DNA of 64,000 nucleotides from Apoderus coryli (GCA_911728435.2 OU452205.1:11972260-12036259), one strand, 5' to 3'. Counted from the first letter of the stretch, positions 34,931-45,080 are shown. A program made the numbers and translations. The notes: generated from the sequence alone by a model not told the origin.

Positions 34931-35386
34931 TGTGGTGCACTCAGTTTGCACCCTGTATTAACCAAGATTTCACCCTATTAAAATAAGTAATATTAGTCTT
35001 ACATAAACAAACATAGCATAACAAATCTACAATTGTGTTATGATAATAGAATCCAAAAACACATAACAAAACAATCGTATTATAATAACATAATTCAAAA
35101 CATTAAACAAAACCATTAACAGGTGTATTTATAATAATATAATTCAAGGCGCCACACTTGACGCTGACCTAGACCTAGCACGTACATTGCCATATAAATA
35201 CAGTCACCTTTATAATTAGAAATAATGAGTTAATAGATGAAAAAGATGTAAATACCATGTATTCATTGTATATAAACATTTACCATCTAAATTGTTATAA
35301 GTGTAAAATTGTTGAATATTAAGAAAAATAAAACGTTGGTCCAACTATAAGTTGTTTTGATGAACTACAATAAAGGCGGCACTACA
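34931..35386 (+). repeat. 5' LTR of element 2 (456 bp)
   Basis: TG...CA ends. Contains a TATA-like CATATAAATACAG at about 35191, and AATAAA-type signals near 35326 and 35370 close to the 3' end. Repeated exactly, as far as read, at 39969-40424. Confidence 0.9.
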
Positions 35387-35404
35387 TGGCGATCCTGCCC
35401 AACG
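35387..35404 (+). promoter_or_regulatory. Primer-binding site of element 2
   Basis: TGGCGATCCTGCCCAACG starts at the first base after the LTR. The leading TGG matches the CCA end of a tRNA; I cannot name the tRNA with confidence. Confidence 0.6.
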
Positions 35405-35470
35405 AATTTGATTCTGTAAAGCAGTCCCAGATAGAGAAACTTAAGAGTGAGTCAAATTTTATATACTAAT

Positions 35471-35707
35471 ATGGGAACGACGAACTCGAAGCACTCAGAC
35501 GTCACCGATACGGGAGTAGTCAACGCTAATTTGATCCTCGACGAACAAACCATTCAAGCCCCTTTGGACGTAAAAATTTTATTGTATATCATCACGGTAG
35601 TAATTATATTAATGGCAATTGAAAGATACGCTAAAGCATACAGAAGAGGATTGAAAAAGGACATTTGCAGAAACATAGTAACTAAAAGTCAAAACGAGCA
35701 CGTGTAG
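35471..35707 (+). CDS. Small acylated-membrane-type protein upstream of gag
   Basis: A 78-residue protein from the ATG at 35471 (the frame is open further upstream but without an ATG). It starts MGTTNSK, which fits the N-myristoylation consensus (Gly2, Ser6). An acidic linker follows, then one hydrophobic segment (residues about 34-50: VKILLYIITVVIILMAI) and a strongly basic stretch (52-63: RYAKAYRRGLKK). This suggests a membrane-anchored protein with positive residues on the cytoplasmic side. Its TAG stop touches the gag ATG (TAGATG at 35705-35710), so gag may be translated by termination-reinitiation. The frame is intact in an element with identical LTRs, which argues that it is used. I do not recognise a family. 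Confidence 0.65.
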   Translation: MGTTNSKHSDVTDTGVVNANLILDEQTIQAPLDVKILLYIITVVIILMAIERYAKAYRRGLKKDICRNIVTKSQNEHV

Positions 35708-36895
35708 ATGACTCAAAACTGGGAAGAAGTAGCAGCGCAATTAGTATACCTTAAGGAAGCAGTAATCAAAGAGGCAAAACGTGTTTTAAAAACAGAAATA
35801 CCCAAATCAACAGCGATTCATGACGAAGTAAGAGATAATTTACTAAAATTGTATAATAATATAGTCAGAATAACTAAAGTATATTACCCTGAGTTAAATG
35901 AAAACCAACGTATTTTCACGAAAAATATTTTCGACATCGCTAGAGACAAAACCCTACGCGCATACCAAGCACTAAAGGTACCGTATATAATTCCCACAAG
36001 CTATTTCGAACCAATCAATCCACAAAACATACAAGAGGACAAAGAAATTGAAGTACCAGCAAAAATGGCTATGACAACGGTCGAATTCTTCAACTTCGCG
36101 CACCAAATACTGCCGAACGAATACAATGGAGCCGCGGAGAAACTTCAATCATTCTTGGACGCATTGCAACTGTTACAAGATAACGCTGAAGGACATGAAA
36201 ATCACGCCATAACATACGTCAAGACAAAACTCGTTGGAAAAGCAAGAGACAATGTTCTCGCAACAGATAGTCTACAGGATATAATTGACAAAATAAAAAA
36301 TAATACCATCCATGATAAATCAGAGTTAGTAGCTGGAAAAATGGCTTCGCTACGCCAAAATCATAAGGACACAGCACAATTTGCTACGGAATTGGAAAAC
36401 TTAACAAGTCTACTAAGAAAAGCTTACATTAACGAAGGAGTTCCAATCGCAGTCGCGGAACGATACACGACCAACACCATGGTCAAAACGCTCAAGTCCA
36501 ACGCCAGAAGTGACAGAACGAGACTGATAATGGAAGCTGGAAATTTTACAAGCTGCCACGAAGCATTGTCAAAGTTTATAGAGGTGGATACAGGAGCAAC
36601 TCAACCCAACACAGTTCTATATACGAACCGATACAATTCAAGAAGAAGAGGCTACAGCACATATAACAGAGGTGGACAACACACACGCGAACATCACCGC
36701 CAGCAATATCAACCCCAGAGACACTCATCAACATATGGCAACAACCAACAACGACAGATGTACTCAAGACATTCCAGAGGCAACAACAGACGAAGACCTC
36801 AACAAAACTACCACGTCGTAAGACACTATACACAAGAAGAAGAAGCGGGAAACGATCAAGGCCCCCAACTAGGTCCAACGGGGGTAAGCCAGTAA
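35708..36895 (+). CDS. gag: Gag polyprotein of LTR element 2
   Basis: A 395-residue Gag. The N-terminal half is helical; a capsid-like region runs from about residue 120 to 290 (EFFNFAHQILPNEYNGAAEK, SLRQNHKDTAQFATELENL, TNTMVKTLKSNARSD). There are no zinc knuckles. Instead the last 90 residues are rich in Arg, Gln, Asn, Tyr and His, a basic RNA-binding tail as in some insect gypsy-group Gags. It starts immediately after the stop of the small ORF. The frame is intact, with TAA at 36893-36895. A GGGAAAC slip site at codons 381-382 leads into pol. Confidence 0.85.
   Translation: MTQNWEEVAAQLVYLKEAVIKEAKRVLKTEIPKSTAIHDEVRDNLLKLYNNIVRITKVYYPELNENQRIFTKNIFDIARDKTLRAYQALKVPYIIPTSYFEPINPQNIQEDKEIEVPAKMAMTTVEFFNFAHQILPNEYNGAAEKLQSFLDALQLLQDNAEGHENHAITYVKTKLVGKARDNVLATDSLQDIIDKIKNNTIHDKSELVAGKMASLRQNHKDTAQFATELENLTSLLRKAYINEGVPIAVAERYTTNTMVKTLKSNARSDRTRLIMEAGNFTSCHEALSKFIEVDTGATQPNTVLYTNRYNSRRRGYSTYNRGGQHTREHHRQQYQPQRHSSTYGNNQQRQMYSRHSRGNNRRRPQQNYHVVRHYTQEEEAGNDQGPQLGPTGVSQ
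36847..36853 (+). promoter_or_regulatory. -1 ribosomal frameshift heptamer GGGAAAC with stem-loop (element 2)
   Basis: In the Gag frame the bases read G GGA AAC. Eight bases later CCCCC (36862-36866) can pair with GGGGG (36880-36884) across a 13-base loop; GGC (36860-36862) and GCC (36888-36890) offer an alternative closing pair. The spacing of 8 is ideal for -1 frameshifting. The -1 frame is open well upstream and through to the end of pol. Confidence 0.8.
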
Positions 36896-39822
36896 ATATT
36901 TTTAATATGGACCTATCGCTCTCGAACTTCATCATCATCCAGTCAGACATAACAAAAAGAGAAGATACAACGCTAATTGTTGATACGGGAGCGGATATAT
37001 CACTTATAAAATTGACAAAGATACATAGACACCTGAAACTAAACGAAAAATACGCAAGCGACATAAAAGGAGTCACCGATGGTTTATCAAGAACATATGG
37101 TACGATAAATATGATAATCTATCTCAATGGCTGCAATTTTCGGCATACCTTCCACGTGGTTGACGACAAATTTCCAATACCATCAGATGGAATACTTGGA
37201 AGGGATTTCATTACCAAATACAATTGCAATCTAGACTATGCAACTTGGACGATGTCAATTGATGGCAGAACAACCACACGCATACTAAATGGCCCACGCA
37301 ACGACCAACTGATAATACCACCTAGATGCGAAATTCTAAGAAAAATAAAAGAATTCGAACAATTAAAAGAAGATGTCCTGGTCGACAATAAAGAAATTGC
37401 TGATGGTGTTTTTATAGCGAGTTCAATTATATCACGGTCAAGTCCAGTAATTAGATTAATAAACACAACATTCACATATGCAACAATAAAAATCGCTGAC
37501 ATCACAACAACAAGGTTAAGCAACTATACGGTATACAACATACACAACTCGACAGATACTAGGAACGATCAACTATTAAAAGAACTAAACGCCGATATTC
37601 CAAATTTTGCACGAAATGATATAGTGAAGTTATGTAAAGAATTTTCAGATATTTTCGGACTTTCAACAGACAGGCTGACTACAAATAATTTCTACAAACA
37701 GTCAATTAAATTGACAGATTCGTCGCCAGTATATATAAAAAACTACCGAACGCCGCACACTCAACTAGCCGAAATAAATAAGCAAATCACAAGAATGATG
37801 GAAGATAACATAATTGAGCCCTCAACCGCAGAGTACAACAGTCCAATACTATTGGTACCCAAAAAATCGACGAATGGAGACAAAAAATGGAGATTAGTGG
37901 TTGATTACAGACAGCTTAACAAGAAGTTAGTAGCTGACAAATTTCCATTACCCCGCATAGACGACATATTGGATCAACTGGGAAGAGCAAAATTCTTCTC
38001 AGTGCTTGATTTGAAATCCGGTTTTCATCAGATACCTCTGAACGAAAACTCAAGAGATATCACTACGTTCAGCACAGCATATGGCTCATACAGATTCAAC
38101 AGACTTCCATTTGGACTTAAGATAAGCCCCAACAGCTTTCAAAGAATGATGTGCATGGCTTTCGCTGGAATAACACCTGAAAAGGCATTCTTATACATGG
38201 ACGATCTAATCGTAACCGGCTGTTCCATACAACATCATCTACAAAACCTCAAAAGCGTTTTCAAAACTTGTAGAAAGTACAACCTCAAACTGAATCCACA
38301 AAAATGTAAGTTTTTTCAAAGTGAAGTTACTTATCTAGGACACAAAATCACAGATAAAGGAATACTGCCTGACGAATCAAAATTCGACGCGATAAACAAA
38401 TATCCTGTACCAGCGGATGCAGAAGCAGTTAAACGATTCGTCGCCTTTTGCAACTACTACAGAAGATTCATACCGCATTTTGCTGAAATGTGCCATCCAC
38501 TCAACAAGCTTACGAGAAAGAATTCTACATTCACATGGACTAAGGAGTGCCAGACCTCGTTTGAGAAGCTAAAAACGGCTCTATTGCAACCCCAAATATT
38601 GCAATACCCTGATTTTAGTAAGCAATTCGTAATTACGACAGACGCATCAAAGCAAGCATGCGGAGCAATACTGTCACAACAGTTCGAAGGACAAGATCTA
38701 CCAATCGCTTACGCCTCCAAGACATTCACGAAAGGAGAATCCAACAAATCCACCATAGAACAAGAACTAACAGCAATCCACTGGGCAATCAAACACTTCC
38801 GACCCTATCTCTACGGAAACAAGTTCATCGTCAAATCAGACCACAAACCACTCGTGTATCTATTCTCAATGAAGAACCCATCGTCAAAACTTACACGAAT
38901 GCGACTCGACTTGGAAGAATACGACTTCGAGGTACAATACATAAAAGGAAAGGACAACGTAGGAGCAGACGCCCTGTCAAGAATTTCCATTAACGATCTC
39001 AAAGACATAACCAAGGGATCTGCCACAATATTAGCGATCACCCGTTCCATGACTAGAAGTACAAAGGAGAAACCGACCCAAGAAGAAAAGACGGAAACAA
39101 AAGCAAAGTTACCAAAAGTATACGAAACCATGGATAATATTAGCATAATTAAGCTGCCCGTAGTCCGTTTTGAAATTATGCCCAACTATCTTCGGATGTT
39201 TATGGGAAAAAGAGGACAATTCAGCGCTGAAACAAGCATACATTTCGTTAACGGCAAATATTCACTAGAGAATATTTTGTCTAAGCTCCAGGAGTTAGCT
39301 GACGATCATAATGTCTTGCACATAAAAATGAAATTGAATGATGATATATTTAAATTGTATACAATAAATGAAGTAAAAGAAGCAGCAGAAAAATACTTAA
39401 AATTGGAAAGTATACGGTTATATAAGGAACCCGAAAATATTAAAGACAAGGTAACTAAGCTAAAACTCATAGAAAAATATCACGATAATCCGTTATCAGG
39501 AGGACACTGCGGACAAAAGCGACTTCTCAAGAAACTTCGCACGCTGTATAGATGGAAAGGAATGTCAAAGGAAGTAGCCAAGTATATCAACCAATGCCAA
39601 AAATGCCAATTAAATAAACGGAAACCAGGTCATCAGGAACCTATGGTAATAACGCCTACACCACAAAGAGCAATGGAAGTTGTATGTATAGATACAATCG
39701 ACCCATGGTACAAAGGACCACATGTGATAGTGAACAGTGAGCAAAATAGTGTGAATTGTACTATTAAAGACACAAAAAACAGAGACGTGAATATCCACAA
39801 AAACAGAGTGCAGTGTATATAG
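36853..39822 (+). CDS. pol: Pol polyprotein of LTR element 2, integrase core missing
   Basis: Read in the -1 frame from the slip site (an ATG occurs at 36907 but need not be used). Domains: protease with VDTGAD (about 36979), RT with VDYRQLNK and YMDD (about 38200), RNase H with TTDASKQACG (about 38641) and SDHKPLVYLF, and an integrase zinc region (HDNPLSGGHCG, then CQKCQLNK, about 39481-39612). At about 39690-39705 the frame jumps from EVVCIDTI, which holds the first catalytic Asp, straight to DPWYKGPHVI, a GPY-like C-terminal segment. The second Asp and the Glu of the D,D,E triad, roughly 150-200 residues, are gone with the frame kept. RT and RNase H look functional; integrase cannot be. 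No env-like frame follows. Confidence 0.88.
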   Translation, partial: RSRPPTRSNGGKPVNIFNMDLSLSNFIIIQSDITKREDTTLIVDTGADISLIKLTKIHRHLKLNEKYASDIKGVTDGLSRTYGTINMIIYLNGCNFRHTFHVVDDKFPIPSDGILGRDFITKYNCNLDYATWTMSIDGRTTTRILNGPRNDQLIIPPRCEILRKIKEFEQLKEDVLVDNKEIADGVFIASSIISRSSPVIRLINTTFTYATIKIADITTTRLSNYTVYNIHNSTDTRNDQLLKELNADIPNFARNDIVKLCKEFSDIFGLSTDRLTTNNFYKQSIKLTDSSPVYIKNYRTPHTQLAEINKQITRMMEDNIIEPSTAEYNSPILLVPKKSTNGDKKWRLVVDYRQLNKKLVADKFPLPRIDDILDQLGRAKFFSVLDLKSGFHQIPLNENSRDITTFSTAYGSYRFNRLPFGLKISPNSFQRMMCMAFAGITPEKAFLYMDDLIVTGCSIQHHLQNLKSVFKTCRKYNLKLNPQKCKFFQSEVTYLGHKITDKGILPDESKFDAINKYPVPADAEAVKRFVAFCNYYRRFIPHFAEMCHPLNKLTRKNSTFTWTKECQTSFEKLKTALLQPQILQYPDFSKQFVITTDASKQACGAILSQQFEGQDLPIAYASKTFTKGESNKSTIEQELTAIHWAIKHFRPYLYGNKFIVKSDHKPLVYLFSMKNPSSKLTRMRLDLEEYDFEVQYIKGKDNVGADALSRISINDLKDITKGSATILAITRSMTRSTKEKPTQEEKTETKAKLPKVYETMDNISIIKLPVVRFEIMPNYLRMFMGKRGQFSAETSIHFVNGKYSLENILSKLQELADDHNVLHIKMKLNDDIFKLYTINEVKEAAEKYLKLESIRLYKEPENIKDKVTKLKLIEKYHDNPLSGGHCGQKRLLKKLRTLYRWKGMSKEVAKYINQCQKCQLNKRKPGHQEPMVITPTPQRAMEVVCIDTIDPWYKGPHVIVNSEQNSVNCTIKDTKNRDVNIHKNRVQCI

Positions 39823-39956
39823 CCATAAACATTATTAGTATAAGTTTTTGTATATATCCATTTAGTTATTTTTAGTTTATTTTACTCTAGGTGTATATAA
39901 TAAAGCATTACCAGATAATGACCTTCATTGCTGGCCACAATGAAGTTCATTCTCCC

Positions 39957-39968
39957 AAAAGGAGGAGA
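39957..39968 (+). promoter_or_regulatory. Polypurine tract (element 2)
   Basis: AAAAGGAGGAGA directly precedes the right LTR. Confidence 0.8.
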
Positions 39969-40424
39969 TGTGGTGCACTCAGTTTGCACCCTGTATTAAC
40001 CAAGATTTCACCCTATTAAAATAAGTAATATTAGTCTTACATAAACAAACATAGCATAACAAATCTACAATTGTGTTATGATAATAGAATCCAAAAACAC
40101 ATAACAAAACAATCGTATTATAATAACATAATTCAAAACATTAAACAAAACCATTAACAGGTGTATTTATAATAATATAATTCAAGGCGCCACACTTGAC
40201 GCTGACCTAGACCTAGCACGTACATTGCCATATAAATACAGTCACCTTTATAATTAGAAATAATGAGTTAATAGATGAAAAAGATGTAAATACCATGTAT
40301 TCATTGTATATAAACATTTACCATCTAAATTGTTATAAGTGTAAAATTGTTGAATATTAAGAAAAATAAAACGTTGGTCCAACTATAAGTTGTTTTGATG
40401 AACTACAATAAAGGCGGCACTACA
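39969..40424 (+). repeat. 3' LTR of element 2 (456 bp)
   Basis: Same length and same sequence as 34931-35386 as far as read; followed by the AAAC target duplication at 40425-40428. Confidence 0.9.
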
Positions 40425-40454
40425 AAACCAATGTCAAAACGGCGGCTGCCGATT

Positions 40455-42112
40455 AAAAAAAGTTAGATCTCCGTCTCACTATAAAGAACTCCGTCCGATA
40501 AGTATATTACCTGCTATTAGCAAAATTATAGAGCGTATTTTAAATGATCAAATAAAAGGATACATAGATAATCACAGTTTACTTCCAGAAACCCAATCTG
40601 GCTTTCGATCGAATCACAGTTGTAATACAGCTTTACTTAAAGTTACAGATCATATTTTTAAAGCTATAGATAAAGCACAGCTTACTGCTTTGGTCCTCTT
40701 CGACTATACTAAGGCATTCGATCGCATAAATCATAACCTTCTTCTCTCAATTCTCGGTTACCTGGGATTTAGTGGGTCTGCTAAAACTCTGATTCGCAGT
40801 TATTTGTTTGAAAGAAGTCAAAGTGTTTCACTATCTGGAAAAATTTCGGGTTTGAAGCAATTGGAAAATGGGGTACCGCAAGGGTCAATTTTAGGGCCTG
40901 TTTTGTTCTGCTTATCCACGTCACAATTATTAAAACACATTAAACACTGTGATGCGCATGTTTATGTCGATGATACACAGGTATATGTGTCCTTCCACCA
41001 AGTAAAACTTTAGAAATAATAACAAAACTAAACCAGGATTTAACATCATTGGTAGAAACATCTCGTAAGCATGGTCTTGAGATCAATCCTCAGAAATCAG
41101 TGCTTTTATGGTTTGGAAACTCCCATAAAAATAATTACTTAGATATTATGGAAGTTCGCGTTGACAATATACCGCTAGTCAATAAAAATTGTGCTAAAAA
41201 TTTAGGTTTGTTGCTAGATACGACTTTGCATTTTTCAGATCATATTAGTCAATGTGTTAAGCGAGCATTTATGAATCTGAAACTCATTTATAGTAATCGT
41301 AAATTATTGAACATTTCTACTAAGAAAATGTTGTGTGATGCACTTGTTCTCTCTCACTTTAACTTTGGAGACGTTGTATATGGTGCTTGTCTTACAAAGG
41401 TGGACGAGAACAGAGTACAGGGAATGCAGAACTCTTGTGTTCGTCTTGTGTGTGGGATTAGGGGGAGGGAACATGGAGTGAGTGAACGGCTTCAACAGCT
41501 TGGATGGATGAGAATGAATGAAAGGAGGACTCTACATTGTTTGGTGCTATATAACAAAGTCCTACATGCTAAGAAGCCTGGGTATTTGTATGAAAAGTTA
41601 AAATTCCGGGGATGTTTAGATGATGTGAATATACGACATACAATGAATGTTTCAATGCCGCCTCATTCTTCAGCAATGTTCGAAAGATCTTTTTCTTACA
41701 ATGTTTGTAAAGCTTACAATAAGTTGCCGTTGCTTTCTAAAAGCATGTCTGGTGAACGGTTTAAGACCTTTGTAAAAAATAATATAACCGACTTGCTTAC
41801 TTAAAGAGGTTATTGGATTATAGGTTGTTAATGTCATAACAACATTTTTTTTTCTCTAACTTTTTGTTCTGCTTGATTTATTTTTCTTTAATTATTGTAT
41901 TACTGAGCATTTGAGTGGTATTGTATTGAATGATATTTATTTGCCTCTCAAATTTGTTTTGATTTCGGTGTTAATACAGGATTTGTGTTATATGATTGAT
42001 TTGTAAATGTTTCTTTATAGTTTTAGTTAGGTTACGTGAGGAAGCTGCAGCTTCAACTTCGCCTTTTGTAAAATATTTATTTTTACAATAAAGTCTTTTA
42101 TTATTATTATTA
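40455..42112 (+). pseudogene. CR1/L2-like LINE ORF2, 5'-truncated, one frameshift
   Basis: An RT domain starts at about 40486 (HYKELRPISILPAISKIIER), with QSGFRSNHSCNTALL, then LVLFDYTKAFDRINHNLLL, GVPQGSILGPVLF and YVDDTQVYVS. A one-base loss near 40995 puts the rest in another frame (41016-41804), which runs through the thumb and the typical C terminus (RVQGMQNSCVRLVCGIRGRE, ending NITDLLT). The 3' UTR ends with AATAAAGTCTTTTATTATTATTATT at about 42085-42112, the short-repeat terminus typical of CR1/L2-type LINEs. The endonuclease is lost by truncation. One lesion in about 450 codons suggests a fairly young insertion. The minus-strand relics at 57.5 and 59.4 kb have related ends. Confidence 0.85.
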
Positions 42113-42141
42113 AAATGATAACGAGGATTTAAGCGCAAAAA

Positions 42142-42384
42142 CTATAAACACTGCAATGACGGAATGAGCGCTATCAATGTCATTAAACACTCATTGATTA
42201 AGTGACCTTTTTTTACAGCTACATTTTTCTTTAAAAATAGTGCGGAATTACAAGTTTGGGTTTTATAAATTTTAGTTTTTAAGTGACGCCAAAATACTAA
42301 CGGATTTAAATCTGGTGACATGGCAGGCCAATCGACGATATGACCAATAAAAGTCCCGTTCAGAAAAACAAAACAAACACTCAT
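42142..42384 (-). pseudogene. mariner-like transposase C-terminal fragment
   Basis: The minus-strand translation holds FLNGTFIGHIVDWPAMSPDL, then NPLVFWRHLKTKIYKTQ. This is the conserved third-Asp region of insect mariner-like transposases (WPxxSPDLxPxDFxxWGxLK). The first Asp of SPDL is present; the block after it is degraded. Nothing N-terminal is found next to it, so it is an isolated relic. Confidence 0.65.
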
Positions 42385-43265
42385 CTAAAAGACAAGTATG
42401 TCGAATAACTAAATAATTATCTCGTATAATTGCAAATGTCTATCATACACACAACAGGTGGAATTTGTGACAAAGCTTAATTTTAGCACAACGGTAGTTA
42501 ATTATATTACTGTAATTTGCAAACACCCTGTAACTGGGTCAGTCAACCGGTCAACAAAATGGCATTTTCTAAGGCATCGTTAAATCGCTGCCGAAATTTC
42601 AACATTTTTTCTTTGCGAAATTACCATTTTTTCTGCAGACCTGTTTTTGAACAACAAAAATTGCAGATCGGTACATTTTTTTTTTCCAAAACAGTTGGAG
42701 ATAGGTGTAGAGAAGCGTTAAGACAAAATACGTCAAATTGGATAAAGAATTTAAAAATGCAATACCGCATAAGTAAGTTCCATTTGAAATAAGAAAGTTG
42801 GTAGCAACTTCCGGTGTAACCGGAATTGGCACAATTGTCAAAATAGTTTAGAAGTATAGATTTGATTGACACATCATGTAGGCAACCAAATTATCAGTAG
42901 TAATATAACAAGCGCAATGAAATGACCAATAATTTTCGGAAAATACGCACGAATGTGAGTTAAGGTGAAAAAAAGCCCGAATGCGCGTAGCGCACGAGTG
43001 TGCATCTTTCAGTTTAACTTGCATGAGTGAAGATTTATCGGAAACTATTGCTTTATTTTCATCCAGAAAATTTTCTGAATCTATAAATATGGTCATACCT
43101 CGTATAAAGTTAAACTAAATGCAATTGCCATACTGATGTCCATCAGACAGAAATGTGTATATTGTTGAAAGTAAGCGTATTTCTTGTGTGTGTGTTTTGT
43201 GTCTCGATTCGAGAATGCTTCTGCGTTAAAAATTGATAAAAATATTGATGAACTTATTCCAAACA
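42385..43265. other. Non-coding stretch
   Basis: The part at about 42520-42590 resembles 430-500 (CACCCTGTAA, GTCAA twice, ATTTTCTAAG, CATCGTTAA-like). Otherwise nothing is recognised; frames on both strands at 42517-42872 overlap each other without domains. Confidence 0.45.
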
Positions 43266-43267
43266 AT

Positions 43268-43493
43268 ACAAAAAAAATCGGTTGTGTCGCCTCAAAACTT
43301 TCCCGAAATGATATAATATAATCAAAAATATATAACCTGTGTAACGAAACAGAATTTTAATAATTATTATTGTTAGTATAATTGTTTGATTTTCATTATT
43401 TCCAACAAACTAACTACTTTATTCAAAAATTAAAAAAATATATTGCCAGAGCTGGGATTCAAACCCATAACCTTCCGTATGCGAAGCAAATTC
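43268..43493 (-). repeat. tRNA-Ala-related SINE, copy A (5'-truncated)
   Basis: On the minus strand: TTTGCTTCGCATACGGAAGG then TTATGGGTTTGAATCCCA, i.e. the anticodon and T arms of a tRNA with anticodon loop TTCGCAT (CGC, Ala) and a B-box. About 170 bases of shared tail follow (GAATAAAGTAGTTAGTTTGTT, CAGGTTATATATTTTTGATT, CGACACAACCGATTTTT). The same arrangement is at 58588-58835. The 5' half of the tRNA is missing here. Confidence 0.6.
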
Positions 43494-43649
43494 AAATTTT
43501 TAGTTTTATTCATAGTCATATAATACATCACAGACACTTAACTATATACAAGGTGTCCGCCGGGAAGGCATACTACTTTGTTTTGTCGCCATTTTGGTAA
43601 ACATTAGTCTGGACAGTTCATATTTGGCAGTCGTGAAGTAGACACGTGG

Positions 43650-43905
43650 CAAATTTATTATGGAAAAATATTCGATAAACCAACGTGTTTTAATCGTTAA
43701 AACATTTTATTAAAATCAATCATCGATTACTGTGACGATGAGAAAGTTACGTGAAATTTTTGGGAGAAATATCGTGCCAACAAAACGCACTATTTATCGT
43801 GTCGTCAATGATTTCGAAGAAAGAGGGTCTGTGGGTGATAGGCCCAAGCATGGACCATAACGTACTGCAAGATCAGCTGAACATCATTTGAACTTGAAAG
43901 GCATG
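43650..43905 (+). pseudogene. mariner-like transposase N-terminal relic
   Basis: From an ATG at about 43660 the translation reads MEKYSINQRVLIVKTFY, stop, then VTMRKLREIFGRN, TKRTIYRVVNDFEERGSVGD and a stop after PKHGP. This is the helix-turn-helix N terminus of insect mariner-like transposases (MEKYxxxQRVxIVxxFY ... GSVxDxxxxGRP). No catalytic part follows. AGGTGTCCGCCGGGAAGG at about 43552 may be in its terminal region. It is on the opposite strand from the C-terminal fragment at 42142, so the two are different insertions. Confidence 0.7.
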
Positions 43906-45035
43906 ATAAAATAGGCTTTTCTTTGATCATTAGTGATAATCAGCAAAACTCCCGAACCAAAAATTCCTTATATCCTAATTAAGATGTTAATAGAAGTATA
44001 TGCTACACCACATTATTTGCATATTCTCAAAATAAACCAAACAGACAAAAAAATTAAACAACATAAAGATAGACACCAAAACAAACCAGCTGTCAATTTA
44101 TTTTCGACAAAAGTCTCTTGTGGCGGCAACGAGCAATTTAGTTAACAAAATGCAAATGTGTATTGCTATGCCCATATCTATACATACAAGACAGGGACGG
44201 TGTCTGTCTGTTCGTTACTACATTTAAATCTTATGAATAAATAAAAACGGTATCATGAAACATGACTGGTTTCTCTTCCCCATAGCGAAATTGATCTTTT
44301 ATTTGCCACTTTGCTAATCAAAAATACGAGTGGCGGCGGGCGGCGTTTCTGCTAAATTGAAAGTTGATATGTTGTGTAATTGGTTTAGTAATGATTATAC
44401 AGTTTTTAACATACCCAATATACAATTATTAATGTTTAAAAATAATAATACACGTAATATGCATATTTAAAAAATTCTCAGTGCTCTAAAGGAGTCTTGG
44501 TTAGTGGTTTCGTTCATGATTCCATATGAGCAGGGGTGCCATATGACTAATACTGATTTTTGAAGTCCCCTAACACTATGTGCTACTTGAATAGTCATTC
44601 CAGCTATTTATATATTTCAATAGCGGACCCATAGATGTCGGTTAAGTTAGGCGATTTCAGGCAGTTACACAATTCAGACCGTGTTGAATGTTTACCTATT
44701 TTGACAACATATACGTTAGTGTTTCTTGAAATCAGTTTTACTCTAAAAAATGTCAGTTTATAATCAATTATGCTTAAGAATATTTGAGCAAGCATTTGAT
44801 TTTTTTAGAAGCTTATATGCTTGCAAAAATGCCAAATGGCGTCAATGGGAATCATAGTATCCAATTTGGATATTATTAGGGTAAAATAAAATTATGTTAT
44901 TTGGGTGAGTAAGCAATTTAGCGTATTGGAAACTTATTTGTAGATATTATCTGGGTACGTGGTACTTACCAAAGCAGAATCAACGCTTATCCTTTTATGA
45001 AATGAAAATACGTCTACTCCACAATATAGCTAATC
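43906..45035. other. Non-coding stretch
   Basis: Nothing convincing. A small GC-rich patch (GTGGCGGCGGGCGGCG, about 44330) is of unknown nature. Confidence 0.45.
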
Positions 45036-45080
45036 AAACATACAAGTTTCGAGAGTAGATACTCTCATCCTCAGTGGTTT
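45036..45080 (-). ncRNA. Hammerhead-like motif (copy f)
   Basis: On the minus strand: AAACCA, CTGAGGA, one T, helix II GAGAGT/ACTCTC (6 bp, loop ATCT), GAAA, then ACTTGT, A, and TGTTTG. CTGAGGA obeys the CUGANGA rule. The flanks pair in part (AAACCA with TGTTTG, one mismatch). Downstream on that strand comes ACGTATTTTC and AAAAGG, like the tail after copy a. Confidence 0.45.

Larger units (their letters stand above)
34931..40424 (+). mobile_element. LTR element 2: Ty3/gypsy retrotransposon with integrase deletion, 5.5 kb
   Basis: The LTRs at 34931-35386 and 39969-40424 are both 456 bp, begin TGTGGTGC and end CACTACA. I see no difference between them. The 4-bp duplication AAAC flanks the element (34927-34930 and 40425-40428). 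Inside: primer-binding site, a small membrane-type ORF, gag, a -1 slip site, pol and a polypurine tract. Identical LTRs mean recent insertion, yet pol lacks the integrase core, so it was probably mobilised in trans by a complete relative. It sits directly beside a CR1/L2-like LINE that starts a few tens of bases to the right. Confidence 0.92.

Noticed and set aside
36907..39822. Independent pol start at the ATG 36907
   Set aside because: The same frame is open far upstream into gag and a phased GGGAAAC heptamer with stem precedes it, so frameshift fusion explains pol better.
42142..43905. One mariner element with its N and C parts both present
   Set aside because: The C-terminal fragment is on the minus strand and the N-terminal fragment on the plus strand, so they cannot be one simple insertion.
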